A DNA stretch of 34,251 nt, from assembly GCA_013815795.1 (NCBI GenBank), contig JACDFK010000005.1, positions 1 to 34,251 on the forward strand, written 5' to 3'. The first letter of the stretch is position 1; each line of letters begins with the position of its first letter. The DNA comes from Candidatus Babelota bacterium. GTDB taxonomy: Bacteria > Babelota > Babeliae > Babelales > Babelaceae. Position numbers and translations under genes: made by a program. Below the pieces are notes generated by a model that was not told the DNA's origin, searched no databases, and saw only the letters and a program-made list of their open reading frames with translations. This document shows, piece after piece, positions 8,230 to 17,406 of this stretch.

Positions 8230-8309
8230 ATTTAAATCTAATAGTGAGGCCCCCATCTCCCTTAACTTGGTTTTTCATAAAAAGTGGCATTTTCAGTAGA
8301 GAGTGCCAC
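8066..8309 (+). repeat. Repeat module, copy A: stomatin 3' end plus hairpin
   Basis: This is the parental copy of a module found again at 9090-9265 (copy B) and 9266-9510 (copy C). Each has the coding end of the stomatin-like gene (...GAGAAGTTCA), a short AT-rich spacer and a hairpin. Confidence 0.75.
8284..8309 (+). terminator. Hairpin after the stomatin-like gene, without T run (copy A)
   Basis: GTGGCATTTTC (8284-8294) pairs with GAGAGTGCCAC (8299-8309) through wobbles around the tetraloop AGTA. No T run follows, unlike the related hairpins at 9233 and 9480, so it may be a processing or leaky termination site. Confidence 0.5.
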
Positions 8310-8329
8310 ATAGAGATGCAAGAGGGTAT

Positions 8330-8357
8330 TTGTAAGGCGAAATTGTTATTTTATAAT
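8330..8357 (+). promoter_or_regulatory. Probable promoter of the first RING-WD40 gene
   Basis: TTGTAA (8330-8335) and TATAAT (8352-8357) are separated by 16 bases. The -10 lies at the end of the left arm of a long inverted repeat (8343-8357 / 8399-8413). Confidence 0.4.
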
Positions 8358-8413
8358 AAATATGTTATAGTAATAATAATAAAATAAGTTAAGATTTAAT
8401 TATAAAATAACAA
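8343..8413 (+). promoter_or_regulatory. 15-base inverted repeat overlapping the -10 of the RING gene
   Basis: TTGTTATTTTATAAT (8343-8357) is the exact reverse complement of ATTATAAAATAACAA (8399-8413), with 41 bases between. It spans promoter and leader, 17 bases before the ATG at 8430. It could be an operator or a leader hairpin, or an AT-rich chance structure. Confidence 0.45.
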
Positions 8414-8429
8414 ACAAAAAAAGGTTTCT

Positions 8430-9068
8430 ATGAATAAGGTAATAAAAAAAACAACACTGTCGATTTTATACTCTTTGGTAGTAATGACGTCAATTACACA
8501 GTGTATGGAGAGGGATGTCGAAAAAACCGAGAATTTAGAAAAAAATGAGAGTATCCTTGAATGTCTAACTGAAGAATGTCCAGTCTGTTTTGAGACTTTT
8601 GGTAGTAAGCATATACCACTTCAATTTCATTGTTCATATACTAAAGAAGGGTATCCTGTAGCTCATGGTCTATGCGTGAACTGCACGAAACATGTAATTC
8701 AAAATGGCGCCCTTTGTCCGCTCTGTCGAAGCACCTTGCTCTTATTTGATCCTTTAGCTGCCTCAGAAAATATTCACCCAAAAGGAAGCGTCGAAATGTA
8801 TAATGAGCCGGAAATTATTGATAGTCTTATTGAGATAATGATTAAAATACCTACAAGTCCTTTTATAAACGTTAAACAATCTAAAGATTCTAGCTCAGTA
8901 GGATACTGGAAAGTTGTAGATCTCATAATGAGTTCCGAAAACTTTTTCCCTGAAGTCACCTCAGTAAAATTTAGCCCGGATGGCAAAAGAGTTTTGACCG
9001 GATCAAATACAGTAGCTTGTTTGTGGGATGCACAAACGGGATCTCTCTTAAAAAAGTTTGTAAGATAA
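8430..9068 (+). CDS. Exported RING-type protein with a single WD40 repeat (short form)
   Basis: The 212-residue protein begins with a signal-peptide-like segment (MNKVIKKTTLSILYSLVVMT). A complete RING-type zinc module follows, with ligands C50, C53, C68, H79, C82, C85, C96 and C99. RING modules recruit ubiquitin-charged E2 enzymes, so an E3 ligase-like role acting on a host is inferred, not shown. The motif CPLCRSTLLLFDPLA after the RING is shared with the other family members. The C terminus has one WD40 unit (VTSVKFSPDGKRVLTGS...CLWDAQTG) and stops at KKFVR. One blade cannot form a propeller, so it is either a shortened copy of the full-length genes or a partner of one. No CaaX tail is present. 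AAGG lies eight bases before the ATG. Confidence 0.8.
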   Translation: MNKVIKKTTLSILYSLVVMTSITQCMERDVEKTENLEKNESILECLTEECPVCFETFGSKHIPLQFHCSYTKEGYPVAHGLCVNCTKHVIQNGALCPLCRSTLLLFDPLAASENIHPKGSVEMYNEPEIIDSLIEIMIKIPTSPFINVKQSKDSSSVGYWKVVDLIMSSENFFPEVTSVKFSPDGKRVLTGSNTVACLWDAQTGSLLKKFVR

Positions 9069-9089
9069 ATTCAATAGATAGCGATTAAG

Positions 9090-9265
9090 TAAATCGACCT
9101 TTTATTCTTCCTTAGGAGGCAACGGGCTCCGTTTGCTCTAGTGCAGCTGTTAAAAAGTTTTTTAGGAGAAGTTCAGTTGGTTTAAAATCGATCGAGAGAA
9201 AAAAGCCCTCATGGCGTATGATTATTAAAAAAGGTGGTACTTTCAGTAGAAAGTGCCACCTTTTT
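9090..9265 (+). repeat. Repeat module, copy B: decayed stomatin 3' fragment plus terminator
   Basis: From about 9102 the sequence follows the stomatin-like gene's last 110 bases (TTATTCTTCC, GCAAC, TCTA.TGCAGC, AAAAAG, GAGAAGTTCAG). The coding frame is broken and the stop codon is altered (cagttgg). The module ends in a perfect terminator hairpin at 9233-9265. It lies between the first RING gene and copy C. Confidence 0.7.
9233..9265 (+). terminator. Intrinsic terminator after the first RING-WD40 gene (copy B)
   Basis: GGTGGTACTTTC (9233-9244) pairs with GAAAGTGCCACC (9249-9260) around tetraloop AGTA, with one T-G wobble. T5 follows and an A run precedes it, so it could work in both directions. 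Confidence 0.85.
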
Positions 9266-9510
9266 CAGGATCCGCTTTCTTATCTTGCTACAACGCACTA
9301 TATTAAAACGCTTCTAAAGCGTATGGAACAAAAGGATAATAAACTGATTATTCTTCAGTATGAAGCAACCACCCTTGGTGGCTTAATTATGGCTATGAAA
9401 AAAATTTTGGGAGAAGTTCAATAAATTTAAATCTAATCTAGTGACAAAAACCTCGTAAGAATGTGTTTTTTATAAAAACTGGCACCTGTAGCATAAAGGG
9501 TGCCATTTTT
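9266..9510 (+). repeat. Repeat module, copy C: stomatin 3' fragment (pseudogene) plus terminator
   Basis: The translated fragment QDPLSYLATTHYIKTLLKRM...EQKDNKLIIL...GEVQ, ending at 9424, matches the last 53 residues of the stomatin-like protein with about three quarters of residues identical by eye. No N-terminal part is present, so it is a relic and not a gene. The hairpin of the module follows at 9480-9510. Confidence 0.85.
9480..9510 (+). terminator. Terminator hairpin of copy C
   Basis: TGGCACC (9480-9486) pairs with GGTGCCA (9499-9505) around a 12-base loop, followed by T5. Confidence 0.7.
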
Positions 9511-9539
9511 GCAGGTACTTTAGTATCTTCTCGTGGCTG

Positions 9540-9568
9540 TTGACATTCTAAACCTAATTGATTACAGT
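9540..9568 (+). promoter_or_regulatory. Possible promoter of the second RING-WD40 gene
   Basis: A perfect TTGACA (9540-9545) is followed after 17 bases by TACAGT (9563-9568), four of six consensus. It lies about 60 bases before the GTG start at 9631. Confidence 0.4.
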
Positions 9569-9630
9569 TACGCCAGTAATGGAAAGGTTTAATGTTTAAA
9601 CTGTAAAATTGTAAAAGAGCAAGGATTCCC

Positions 9631-10245
9631 GTGAAAGGTAATATAAAAAAAATAACCGAAATGGTTTTATACTCTTTGTTAATAATGACCTCCATTGTCG
9701 ATTGTATGGAGAGGTCTTTTGAACAAATAAAGGACCTAGAAAAAAATGAGAGCATCCAGTCCGGTTTAACTGAAAAAGGTCCTCTCTGTTGTGAACACTG
9801 TAATAAGGGGGGTAGAGCAGAGGGATTTCCTGGCACTGAGGGTCTTCTCACGTCGCTTACTCTATGCTCGAGCTGTACAGAAGATCTAATTGGCAATCAA
9901 TTTCAGTGTCCTCGAGACACAGAATCTTTAGCGGTACGTGATCCACTGGCTTTACAAGAAAAAATTCATTCTCAGGTGAGCGAAGAAGTTTGTAAAAAGC
10001 CTGTAACTATTCATCCTCAGACTACAATCACATCTATAATCCCTTCTAGCATATTTACAGGCGAAAAAAAGCCCGTTAAAAAAGAGCGTTTATCTTCTTC
10101 ATTTGAAAGCTGGGGCCCTTTGATATCTTTTGCCTATACTCCTGATGGAAACCATATTCTTGCGATATCAGCAGACTGTACAGCTCGTTTGTTTGAAGCT
10201 CATTCGGGAAAACTAGTAAAAGTAGTTCAAAGAGTCAACGGATGA
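9631..10245 (+). CDS. Degenerate paralogue of the short RING-WD40 protein
   Basis: The 204-residue product aligns from end to end with the preceding RING gene: signal-peptide-like N terminus (ILYSLLIMTSIVDCMERS), then LEKNESIQSGLTEKGP, then the RING region and one WD40-like unit (LISFAYTPDGNHILAIS...). The RING has decayed. The first cysteine is Gly, the third-cysteine and histidine region is rewritten with a three-residue deletion, and the last CPLC has become CPRD, so about half of the eight ligands are lost. Zinc binding as a RING is therefore unlikely. Start is GTG with AAGGA ten bases upstream. Together with stomatin fragment C it looks like the second copy of a tandem duplication. It may be a dying gene or one freed for a new role. 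Confidence 0.7.
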   Translation: MKGNIKKITEMVLYSLLIMTSIVDCMERSFEQIKDLEKNESIQSGLTEKGPLCCEHCNKGGRAEGFPGTEGLLTSLTLCSSCTEDLIGNQFQCPRDTESLAVRDPLALQEKIHSQVSEEVCKKPVTIHPQTTITSIIPSSIFTGEKKPVKKERLSSSFESWGPLISFAYTPDGNHILAISADCTARLFEAHSGKLVKVVQRVNG

Positions 10246-10812
10246 TATCTCTTTATAGTGAACTATTCTAATAAGGGAGAAAGACCATTATGATAATTTA
10301 TCCACTTTTATCCGCCCTCTGGAAGAGAATTTATGGAGCCTCTTACGGAAGTTCTAGTGAGAAAAGGTAGTCTAATTTTTCGTTTGTTTATAAAATTCAC
10401 ACCCTAAGTCGCGGCACAAGTCGATTAGTGCCGTTGTTCATGAACTGGTAATGGTTTATATCCTTACTAGTAAAGGTAATCGCTTTCGTCTCTAAAGGAA
10501 CCATAGAGCATTTCGTGGGGTATTTGTAACATGCTACCGGTTTTTCTGTCGATTTCAATTTTCTACTCTCTTCTGTTTCAGTTTTAGAAGGGTGTTATTG
10601 GTAGAGGAGCTAATCAATTTAAGAGTAATGAGTGGTTTTGTTAAAAGCAGAGTAAATCGCTGGAGGGAAAAAGCCTGGTGCCTTCAATAAAAAATTCATG
10701 GATCGTTAAAGGCGGTTGATATTTCTAAAAAAAGAAATTAGGATATGTTAAAGATATTAAATATGCAACTGCTATTTGATAAAATAGTTGAGAAAAAATC
10801 AGGGAGAGTTTA
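10246..10812 (+). other. Gene-free stretch between RING genes
   Basis: No credible open frame was seen. A short hairpin, CGGCAC (10412-10417) with GTGCCG (10428-10433), followed by ttgtt, may be a weak terminator of the preceding gene. Near 10650-10720 a faint resemblance to the spacer of repeat module B was noticed but is too weak to claim. Another imperfect hairpin around CAACT...AGTTG lies just before the next gene's ribosome binding site. Confidence 0.45.
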
Positions 10813-12303
10813 ATGAAATTTTCAATAAAAAAAACAGTTTCGTCTGTTATATGGACGATTTTCACCGTGACTTCCTTTGTTAACCCTATGCTGTTAGATG
10901 TGAAACTGCTAGAGGTTAACCCTATGCAGATAGATATACAACTAGCAATCAGCACATATGAAGAGTGTCCTATTTGTTTGGAACTTTTTAGTGATAAAGT
11001 GGTGCCTTTACAGTTTAACTGTGGTGTTGACCATGACGGCTATAACCTTCCCCACAGTTTTTGCTCATCGTGTGTAATCGGCTCAACTAAAGAAAAAAAG
11101 GAGTGTCCTCTTTGTAGAAAAGAGTTAGTACTATTTGATCCGGGGGTAAGTGAACAAAATATTCATTTTCAAGTAAGCCCTACAGTTTATAAAAAGAAGG
11201 GAATTCGTCAGCAAATCCAAGAACTTAAATCTAAAATACCCATTAGTAAGCATATTTGTAAAAGGAATCTTGAAGATATACCACTTTCCTTTCGAAGAAG
11301 ATTCATTGCTACTTTATTAGGAGAGGCGAGGGGTGAAATTAAGGTTTATAAAACTCTTAATAAAAGTTTTAATAAAATTGCTTCGGCAGTATTTAGTGCG
11401 GATGGCGAAAGAGTATTTACTATTTCAGAGAATGGAACCGCCTGTTTATGGGATGTGATTCATGAAAAGATACTCGGAGAATTAGAAAACTCTAATATTT
11501 CCTGTGCTTTATTTAGCGATGATAGAAAGACACTTATTACTGGATCCTCTGACGGGCTTATTTGTATATGGAATTCTGATGAAAAGCTTGTTCTTGTGAC
11601 GTCCTCTAGAGAGTATCAGTGTGGAATATCTTTAATAGCATTCTTTCCTTCAGACAAAGGAACATTAGTTCTTACCTGTTTTTGGGATGGCGTAATGAGC
11701 TTATGGGATATTTCGGCGAAAAAATTTGTAAAAGTACTGCTTGGAAATGATGAGATGATTTCTTCAATAACGTTTAGCTCGAATAGAAAAAAGTTCCTTA
11801 CAGGATCGGTTGAAGGAACCGTGGGTATTTGGGACACAGAACATAAGACTTTAATAAAAAAGTTAAAAGGTCCTAGGAGTGCTATTTCAGCCATCGTATT
11901 TTGCCCTGAAGAAAAAACATTTTATACGGGATCGTGCGACGGTAAAATCTGTTTGTGGAACGAAGAAACCGAAACTCCTCTAAAAGTAATAGAGTTAAAG
12001 GGACATAGTGATCTTATTTCTTCAATTGCATTTGGCCCCGAGGGAAAAACAGTTCTTACAGGATCATTAGATAAAACAGCACGATTATGGGATATTATAA
12101 CAGGTTTGGAAGTAACACAGTTAGATGGAATTAATGAAATAATCGAGTTAGTAGCATTTAGCCCTGACGGAAAACTACTTTTTACCGGATTAAGAGATAG
12201 TTTTGCGCTTCTATGGAACTTTACTGTGCCAGAAGATAACACGAGCTCCATTGATGATTATCTTGATAAAGACACCAATGAACTACCGTGTTGTATACAA
12301 TAA
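10813..12303 (+). CDS. Exported RING-WD40 propeller protein with CaaX-like C terminus
   Basis: This 496-residue protein is the complete family member. It has a basic-hydrophobic signal-like N terminus (residues 1-27), then a RING module with ligands C52, C55, C70, H81, C84, C87, C98 and C101. A linker follows with a helical 'IPLSFRRRFIATLL' segment, then seven WD40 repeats from about residue 190 to 475. Their W-D type ends read CLWD, CIWN, SLWD, GIWD, CLWN, RLWD and LLWN, enough for a closed seven-bladed propeller. RING plus WD40 is an E3 ligase layout in eukaryotes (catalytic recruiter plus substrate reader). The last four residues, CCIQ, fit a CaaX prenylation box. The ATG has GGGAGAG upstream. 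Secretion into a host and ligase activity are inferred. Confidence 0.85.
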   Translation: MKFSIKKTVSSVIWTIFTVTSFVNPMLLDVKLLEVNPMQIDIQLAISTYEECPICLELFSDKVVPLQFNCGVDHDGYNLPHSFCSSCVIGSTKEKKECPLCRKELVLFDPGVSEQNIHFQVSPTVYKKKGIRQQIQELKSKIPISKHICKRNLEDIPLSFRRRFIATLLGEARGEIKVYKTLNKSFNKIASAVFSADGERVFTISENGTACLWDVIHEKILGELENSNISCALFSDDRKTLITGSSDGLICIWNSDEKLVLVTSSREYQCGISLIAFFPSDKGTLVLTCFWDGVMSLWDISAKKFVKVLLGNDEMISSITFSSNRKKFLTGSVEGTVGIWDTEHKTLIKKLKGPRSAISAIVFCPEEKTFYTGSCDGKICLWNEETETPLKVIELKGHSDLISSIAFGPEGKTVLTGSLDKTARLWDIITGLEVTQLDGINEIIELVAFSPDGKLLFTGLRDSFALLWNFTVPEDNTSSIDDYLDKDTNELPCCIQ

Positions 12304-12352
12304 TATGTTCACATAAATTTAAAGCTTACTAGTGATATGAGGAACTTTTTTA

Positions 12353-12394
12353 GATAGTTGAAAGTGTTTATTATTTCACTTTCAACTATCTTTT
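12353..12394 (+). terminator. Intrinsic terminator of the full-length RING-WD40 gene
   Basis: GATAGTTGAAAGTG (12353-12366) pairs perfectly with CACTTTCAACTATC (12377-12390) around a ten-base loop, followed by TTTTA. It sits between convergent genes and ends just before the stop of the CNNM gene. Confidence 0.88.
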
Positions 12395-12398
12395 ACTT

Positions 12399-13712
12399 TT
12401 ATATGTCAGAAGAGTTAATAGGTTCAGGCTCTTCATGGGTGAGAATAAGTACCTGTATAATGCGCTTAGGCGTCGCTTGTTGCACTTTAAAATGATATCC
12501 TTTATACATGACCTTTTCACCTGTGCGAGGCATCCGTTCAATCTGTTCTATAAGAAAGCCACCTAACGACACTGCTGTCTCCGTTTCAAATTCAATACCA
12601 AGAAGGGTTTCGAGTTGTTGAAGGTCAATAGATGCATCGACAAGGTATCCGCCAGATTTTAAGGTAACAATTTTTTCTGGAATCGATTCGTATTCGTCAG
12701 TGATTTCTCCTACGATCTCTTCAATAACATCTTCTAAAGTTACAAGTCCGGTAATACTTCCAAATTCATTAAGCACCATAGCGATATGCATACGTTCTTC
12801 ACGAAACTCCTTTAGTGCAGTAAGCACCTTGGAGCTTTCGGGGATGAACATAATAGGTCTTACAATATCTCGTAGTGGTCGGTCTTCATTTCTTGAAAGA
12901 AGCTGAAAAAAGTCTTTTTGATGGAGCATTCCAATAATATTATCAAGACGATCTTCATAAATAGGTAATCGCGTAAACTGATACTTTGAAAAGAGATCCA
13001 AAGTTTCTTTTTGAGTGCTATGGACACTAATGGAGATGATAGAGGTCTCAGGGATCATAATTTCTTTAATAGGTGTTGTTCCTAACTCAAAAATGCTTTT
13101 AAGCATGGCAGTTTTGTGCCTTTCCATAAGGCCTTTTTCATTAATATAGTTAAGCATAAACTGAATCTCTTTTTCCGCAGCAACTGCATCTACTGTTCCT
13201 TTGGTACTGCTTCCCCCTATTTTACGCGTAGCAAAATCGGCAACTTTAGAAAGGACAGTTACGAAGCGCGAGAGAGATTTATACACAATATTGGTTATCC
13301 ACAAAGTAGATTTAAAAAGGGTGTTTCCATGGATAGTTGCTATATTTTTTGGAATAAGATCTGTAAGTAAAATAGTAGTTGACGTGAAAAAGATACCAAG
13401 AATGAAACCGAATTTACTTGGAATATGAAGAGATTTTGTAACAGTCTCCATAACTCTACTGCTAAAAATTGCGGCTAAGACACTTGCTAGATTGGAAGCA
13501 ACTAAGATACTAATTAAAATACGGTTTGGACTATGCTCAAAAAGATGAAAGAGGGAACTATATTTTGGTGATCCCTCCGTTAATTCTTTTAATTGAAAAA
13601 GCCTTAAAGCCGTAACGCTGGTTTCGATAAATGAAAAAAGGGCGCAAAACCCAAGAGCAACAATAAAAATGAGAAGATCTCCACTCAGGAGGCTGTCAAC
13701 GGGAGGTTCCAT
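12399..13712 (-). CDS. CNNM/CorC-type membrane protein (DUF21-CBS-CorC_HlyC)
   Basis: The 437-residue protein has the order of the HlyC/CorC (CNNM) family. An N-terminal DUF21 membrane domain has helices at about residues 12-32, 62-84 and 93-120 (SFIETSVTAL, then LLTDLIPKNIA). A pair of CBS domains covers about 200-330 (IKEIMIPETSIISISVHS..., then RDIVRPIMFIPESSKVL), and a C-terminal CorC_HlyC transporter-associated domain starts near YLVDASIDLQQLETLL. Such proteins are linked to magnesium and cobalt efflux or ion homeostasis; older names such as 'hemolysin' are misleading. It is the last gene of the dnaG-rpoD operon with a 23-base gap. The ATG at 13712 is preceded by AAAGGATAACGAGAT, a good ribosome binding site. 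Confidence 0.9.
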   Translation of the reverse strand: MEPPVDSLLSGDLLIFIVALGFCALFSFIETSVTALRLFQLKELTEGSPKYSSLFHLFEHSPNRILISILVASNLASVLAAIFSSRVMETVTKSLHIPSKFGFILGIFFTSTTILLTDLIPKNIATIHGNTLFKSTLWITNIVYKSLSRFVTVLSKVADFATRKIGGSSTKGTVDAVAAEKEIQFMLNYINEKGLMERHKTAMLKSIFELGTTPIKEIMIPETSIISISVHSTQKETLDLFSKYQFTRLPIYEDRLDNIIGMLHQKDFFQLLSRNEDRPLRDIVRPIMFIPESSKVLTALKEFREERMHIAMVLNEFGSITGLVTLEDVIEEIVGEITDEYESIPEKIVTLKSGGYLVDASIDLQQLETLLGIEFETETAVSLGGFLIEQIERMPRTGEKVMYKGYHFKVQQATPKRIIQVLILTHEEPEPINSSDI

Positions 13713-13735
13713 ATCTCGTTATCCTTTAGTTAATA

Positions 13736-15655
13736 TTATTCTTCATCATTCATATCATCTTCCCCAACTTCTTCTTGGGTAAAAGTAAACTCTTTATCAA
13801 AGAAACTTTGCAGTTTCTTACTACGGGAAGGGTGACGTAATTTTCGTAACGCTTTAACTTCGATCTGTCTAATTCGTTCTCTGGTAACCGCAAAATCTTT
13901 GCCCACTTCTTCTAGTGTATGCTCAGACGCTACATCGATACCAAAACGCATCTTAAGTACCTTTTCCTCGCGCGGTGTTAATGTTTTGAGTACTTCACGT
14001 ACTCGTTCTTTTAGATCACTATTGGCGACAGAGTCGGCAGGTGAAAATTCATTCTCACTTTCAATAAAATCTTTTATGAACGCATCTTCACTGTCCCCTA
14101 CAGGTGTTTCTAAGGATATAGGTTCCTTCGATATTTTTATTATATTTTTAATTTTTTTTTCGTCAATATTTAGTTCTTTAGAGAGCTCTAAGTTCGTCGG
14201 TTCTCTTCCGTGTTCCTGGATAAAGGTTCGCTTAATTTTGTTAATCTTATTAAGCGTTTCCACCATATGAACTGGTACTCGTATGGTACGAGATTGGTCA
14301 GCAATAGCACGGGTAATCGCCTGTCGGATCCACCATGTTGCATAGGTCGAGAACTTATAACCCCGTTCGAACTCGAACTTTTCCACTGCTTTCATCAGGC
14401 CAATATTACCTTCTTGTATAAGATCAAGAAAATGGAGGCCGCGATTAACATATTTTTTAGCAATATTAACTACTAACCGTAAGTTTGCTCGAGCAAGATC
14501 ATCTTTAGCATATTTATCATTTCTTTGACCTTCGGTCAACTGATAATAGTTTTTGATAATTTCAGCATAGGGTAGTCCAAGCTCTAATTCTGCTTTTTTT
14601 ATGCTTTTTGAGTTACTACGTATCTGTTTATCATATTCCTGCATCTCTAATTTTTCGGTCTCCGTAAGTGTGCTTTTTTCAAGGTAGCGTTTATAGAGCG
14701 TTTCACTTTGACGTACTAAATCAGATTTTTCTTTAATTTTTTGAATTGTCCGTTCTATACGTTTTGCGACCTTACGAATAAATTTATTTGACAGTTTTAT
14801 AGACTGTATTGTTTTACTGATCTCATTTTTATTTGCTTTAACTGCATCAAGCATCTCCTGTTTTTTTTCATGAGAATTAAGCAAATTTCTATAGCTTCGA
14901 TAAATAGTCGATTCATTTTCGATGAGGTCACGTATAAGAAGAATAGTTCTTAAAATAATATTCTTTTCTTCTTCAAATTTTGGGAGATTTTCTTCATCAA
15001 ATTCGGAAAATTGAATGATATCTTTTAACTGTATAGTATTTTTTGAAAGACGCTCACCTATGGTGATAATTTCCTTATGAAGAAAGGGAAACTTGGAAAT
15101 AGCTTCGATCGACTCTTTTTTACCATGTGCGATAAGATCAGCAATAACATTTTCAGTCTTTTTATTCAAAAGAGGGATTTTTCCAATATCGCGTAAATAA
15201 CATTTTACCCCATCAGCAATATGTGCTGATTCGCCAATTTCTTTAATGACATCGCGACCATCTTCCGGCTCATCGCCTTCTTCCATCTCTTCTTCTTCGC
15301 CTACGTAATCGAGAGATGTTTCTATGTGGGATTTTAAATGAAGCTGTTTTTTCTCTTCGATCTGCTCATAATCAATAAGTTCTGCAGATCCTTCTGTTTC
15401 AAGCTCTTCTTGCATAACAAGTTCGACATGCTCTTTTTCCAGAACTTTTATAATGTCATTGATTTCGGTTTCATTGAATGCATTTCTTTCACAGAAATCC
15501 ATGAGCTCTTCATAACTGAGAGCACCCGTGCGTTTTCCTTTTTCAATAAGAGCTTCTAGGAGTTCTTGAGTAAGATCGTGCTCTTCGGCTGTCCGTATAA
15601 CAGGCTCTTTTTGTTTACTAGTTTTAGTATCTAATGATTTTATCTTTTTACTCAT
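13736..15655 (-). CDS. rpoD: RNA polymerase primary sigma factor (sigma-70)
   Basis: The 639-residue protein is the housekeeping sigma factor. Region 1.1 is present (about residues 25-80), then an acidic stretch, region 1.2 ([15 protein letters not shown], 149-163) and a long non-conserved helical region (170-380). Region 2 follows with [34 protein letters not shown] and the -10 melting and recognition part [14 protein letters not shown] (about 386-450). Region 3 follows, and region 4 has [16 protein letters not shown] and the helix-turn-helix [18 protein letters not shown]. The start ATG overlaps the dnaG stop (ATGA), so the two are translationally coupled. dnaG-rpoD is the conserved core of the macromolecular synthesis operon; rpsU is not upstream here. 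Confidence 0.97.
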   Translation of the reverse strand: MSKKIKSLDTKTSKQKEPVIRTAEEHDLTQELLEALIEKGKRTGALSYEELMDFCERNAFNETEINDIIKVLEKEHVELVMQEELETEGSAELIDYEQIEEKKQLHLKSHIETSLDYVGEEEEMEEGDEPEDGRDVIKEIGESAHIADGVKCYLRDIGKIPLLNKKTENVIADLIAHGKKESIEAISKFPFLHKEIITIGERLSKNTIQLKDIIQFSEFDEENLPKFEEEKNIILRTILLIRDLIENESTIYRSYRNLLNSHEKKQEMLDAVKANKNEISKTIQSIKLSNKFIRKVAKRIERTIQKIKEKSDLVRQSETLYKRYLEKSTLTETEKLEMQEYDKQIRSNSKSIKKAELELGLPYAEIIKNYYQLTEGQRNDKYAKDDLARANLRLVVNIAKKYVNRGLHFLDLIQEGNIGLMKAVEKFEFERGYKFSTYATWWIRQAITRAIADQSRTIRVPVHMVETLNKINKIKRTFIQEHGREPTNLELSKELNIDEKKIKNIIKISKEPISLETPVGDSEDAFIKDFIESENEFSPADSVANSDLKERVREVLKTLTPREEKVLKMRFGIDVASEHTLEEVGKDFAVTRERIRQIEVKALRKLRHPSRSKKLQSFFDKEFTFTQEEVGEDDMNDEE

Positions 15656-17406
15656 GCAATATCCCTTCCCAGCATCTTTTTTTTCAGTAGAGTCAGATCA
15701 TTAAGTAGTCTTGTCACCTCAGGTCCATCTCCACGCTCTTGAGCATTGTATATTTTAAGTTTGACATGATGAATTGTCAATTTCCATTGTTTCTTATAAA
15801 ATTGCACTAGGAGATCTTGTAAAGATGTCGATCTTTCTTCTTCTGATTCCATAATAATCCTACTAACGAGCTCTTTTTCTTCATTAGTTAAGGTTTCAAA
15901 AAGCACGTTGAGCGACACGCCTTCATCGGACTGCATGCTTAAGAGGGTCTCAAGTATCTTTTTCAGTGGTTTAGAAAGCCATAATCGTAAAAGATATTGA
16001 TCATCTTCCTGAGTGGTCCCCTTATAATACAGTATACCATAAAATATTTTTTTTTCTAACTGTGATATTTCGGGCGAGCTTATAGAATCAACAGTTTTTG
16101 CTGGAGACTCATCTCTTTTGAATCGTTGAGAAGCTTTTGCAGTAACTTTTGTAAGCTCTTCTTTGAGCGTCTCAAAAGGAACGCTCAGGGTATCACTGGC
16201 TTGCTTAAGAAGAAGATCCTGTTTTAAAGGATCGGTAAGCAGCTGTATGATCGAAATTATTTTTTTTGCAACGGTGATTCTTTCTTGCAAACTTTTTTGA
16301 GAGAAGGATGTTCCCATTGTGTGAATTACAAAGGTAAAAATATCTTGAGCTTCAGCGTGTACTCTGGTAAGGTCGCCTCCCTGTGATAAAAAATGTGCAG
16401 GATCTTCATTAGCTGCAAGTGTAAGAACATAAGGGTCAAGAGCTACTTGCCAACACAGTTCAACGAGACGCAAAATGGCATTCTGGCCTGCAGTATCTCC
16501 ATCATAGACGATCGAGAGTCGTTGAGCATAGCGGGATAGTATTTTAAGATGTTCCTGAGTGCAAGCAGTACCAAGCGTAGCAACCGTATTGGTAAAGCCA
16601 TGTTGATTCATTAAAATTACATCAGTATAGCCCTCGACCAGAAGGACATCATCTTTCTCTGAAATAGTTTTTTTTGCTTGATCGAGGCCGAACAGTAAAG
16701 CTCCTTTGTTAAAAAAGGGGTGCTCATGGGAATTATAGTATTTTGGACGATCATCGTTTTTCTTAAAAACTCTTCCTCCAAATCCCACATATTTGCCAAT
16801 AGTATCGCGAATAGGAAAAATAATTCGGTCTTCAAAAGCTGAGTAAAGACCCTGTTTACCTTCGAGAAGGATATGCGCATCGATAAAGTTCAAGGCTAAT
16901 ATTCCCTCTTTTTGTCCCGTAGCAAGAAGGCTTTTTACATCTGATGAACAGTAGCCGATCATAAAGTTTTTAATGCTCTCATCAGTTATTGAGCGTTCTT
17001 TTAGATAAGCGAGAGCTGAGGTGTTTTTGAAAAGTTGTGTATTACACCATTGCGCAAAAACTAAGCAGGTTTTGGTATAGATAGTTTTTGCTTCATGAGA
17101 TTCCTGCCCTTTTTGCCATTTGATATCGGTAGGGAGGTCTATACGGTAACGTTCAACCAGATGTTGTGCAGCTTCTAGGGGAGTGCAGTGCTCAATCTTA
17201 GTGATAAATGAGATAACATCACCTCCGGCGTGACATCCAAAGCAGTAAAATATCTCTTTATGAGGGCTTACACTAAACGAAGGGGTTTTTTCAAAATGGA
17301 ATGGACAACATCCTTTCCAGTAAAGGCCTGCTTTCTTTAAAGTGGAATATTCTCCAATAACCTCTAGTATAGGAATGCGCTGCTTAATATAGTTAAAAAG
17401 ATTCAT
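15652..17406 (-). CDS. dnaG: DNA primase
   Basis: The 584-residue primase makes RNA primers for replication. The N-terminal zinc finger has the CHC2 ligands C34, H37, C55 and C58 ([17 protein letters not shown], then [16 protein letters not shown]). The catalytic core has RIIFPIRD and GFGGRVF, and the TOPRIM domain has [16 protein letters not shown] (Glu258) and [12 protein letters not shown] (Asp302, Asp304). The C-terminal region, the helicase-interaction part, is poorly conserved as usual. The stop overlaps the rpoD start by four bases. AAGGAATCAGTGC lies before the ATG. A TATAAT on the minus strand near 17475 may be the -10 of the operon promoter. Confidence 0.97.
   Translation of the reverse strand: MNLFNYIKQRIPILEVIGEYSTLKKAGLYWKGCCPFHFEKTPSFSVSPHKEIFYCFGCHAGGDVISFITKIEHCTPLEAAQHLVERYRIDLPTDIKWQKGQESHEAKTIYTKTCLVFAQWCNTQLFKNTSALAYLKERSITDESIKNFMIGYCSSDVKSLLATGQKEGILALNFIDAHILLEGKQGLYSAFEDRIIFPIRDTIGKYVGFGGRVFKKNDDRPKYYNSHEHPFFNKGALLFGLDQAKKTISEKDDVLLVEGYTDVILMNQHGFTNTVATLGTACTQEHLKILSRYAQRLSIVYDGDTAGQNAILRLVELCWQVALDPYVLTLAANEDPAHFLSQGGDLTRVHAEAQDIFTFVIHTMGTSFSQKSLQERITVAKKIISIIQLLTDPLKQDLLLKQASDTLSVPFETLKEELTKVTAKASQRFKRDESPAKTVDSISSPEISQLEKKIFYGILYYKGTTQEDDQYLLRLWLSKPLKKILETLLSMQSDEGVSLNVLFETLTNEEKELVSRIIMESEEERSTSLQDLLVQFYKKQWKLTIHHVKLKIYNAQERGDGPEVTRLLNDLTLLKKKMLGRDIA

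Noticed and set aside
10640-10730. Possible fourth copy of the stomatin-end module before the full-length RING gene
   Set aside because: Only scattered matches (GGAGGGAAAAAGCC and nearby) with no hairpin or codon-level similarity.
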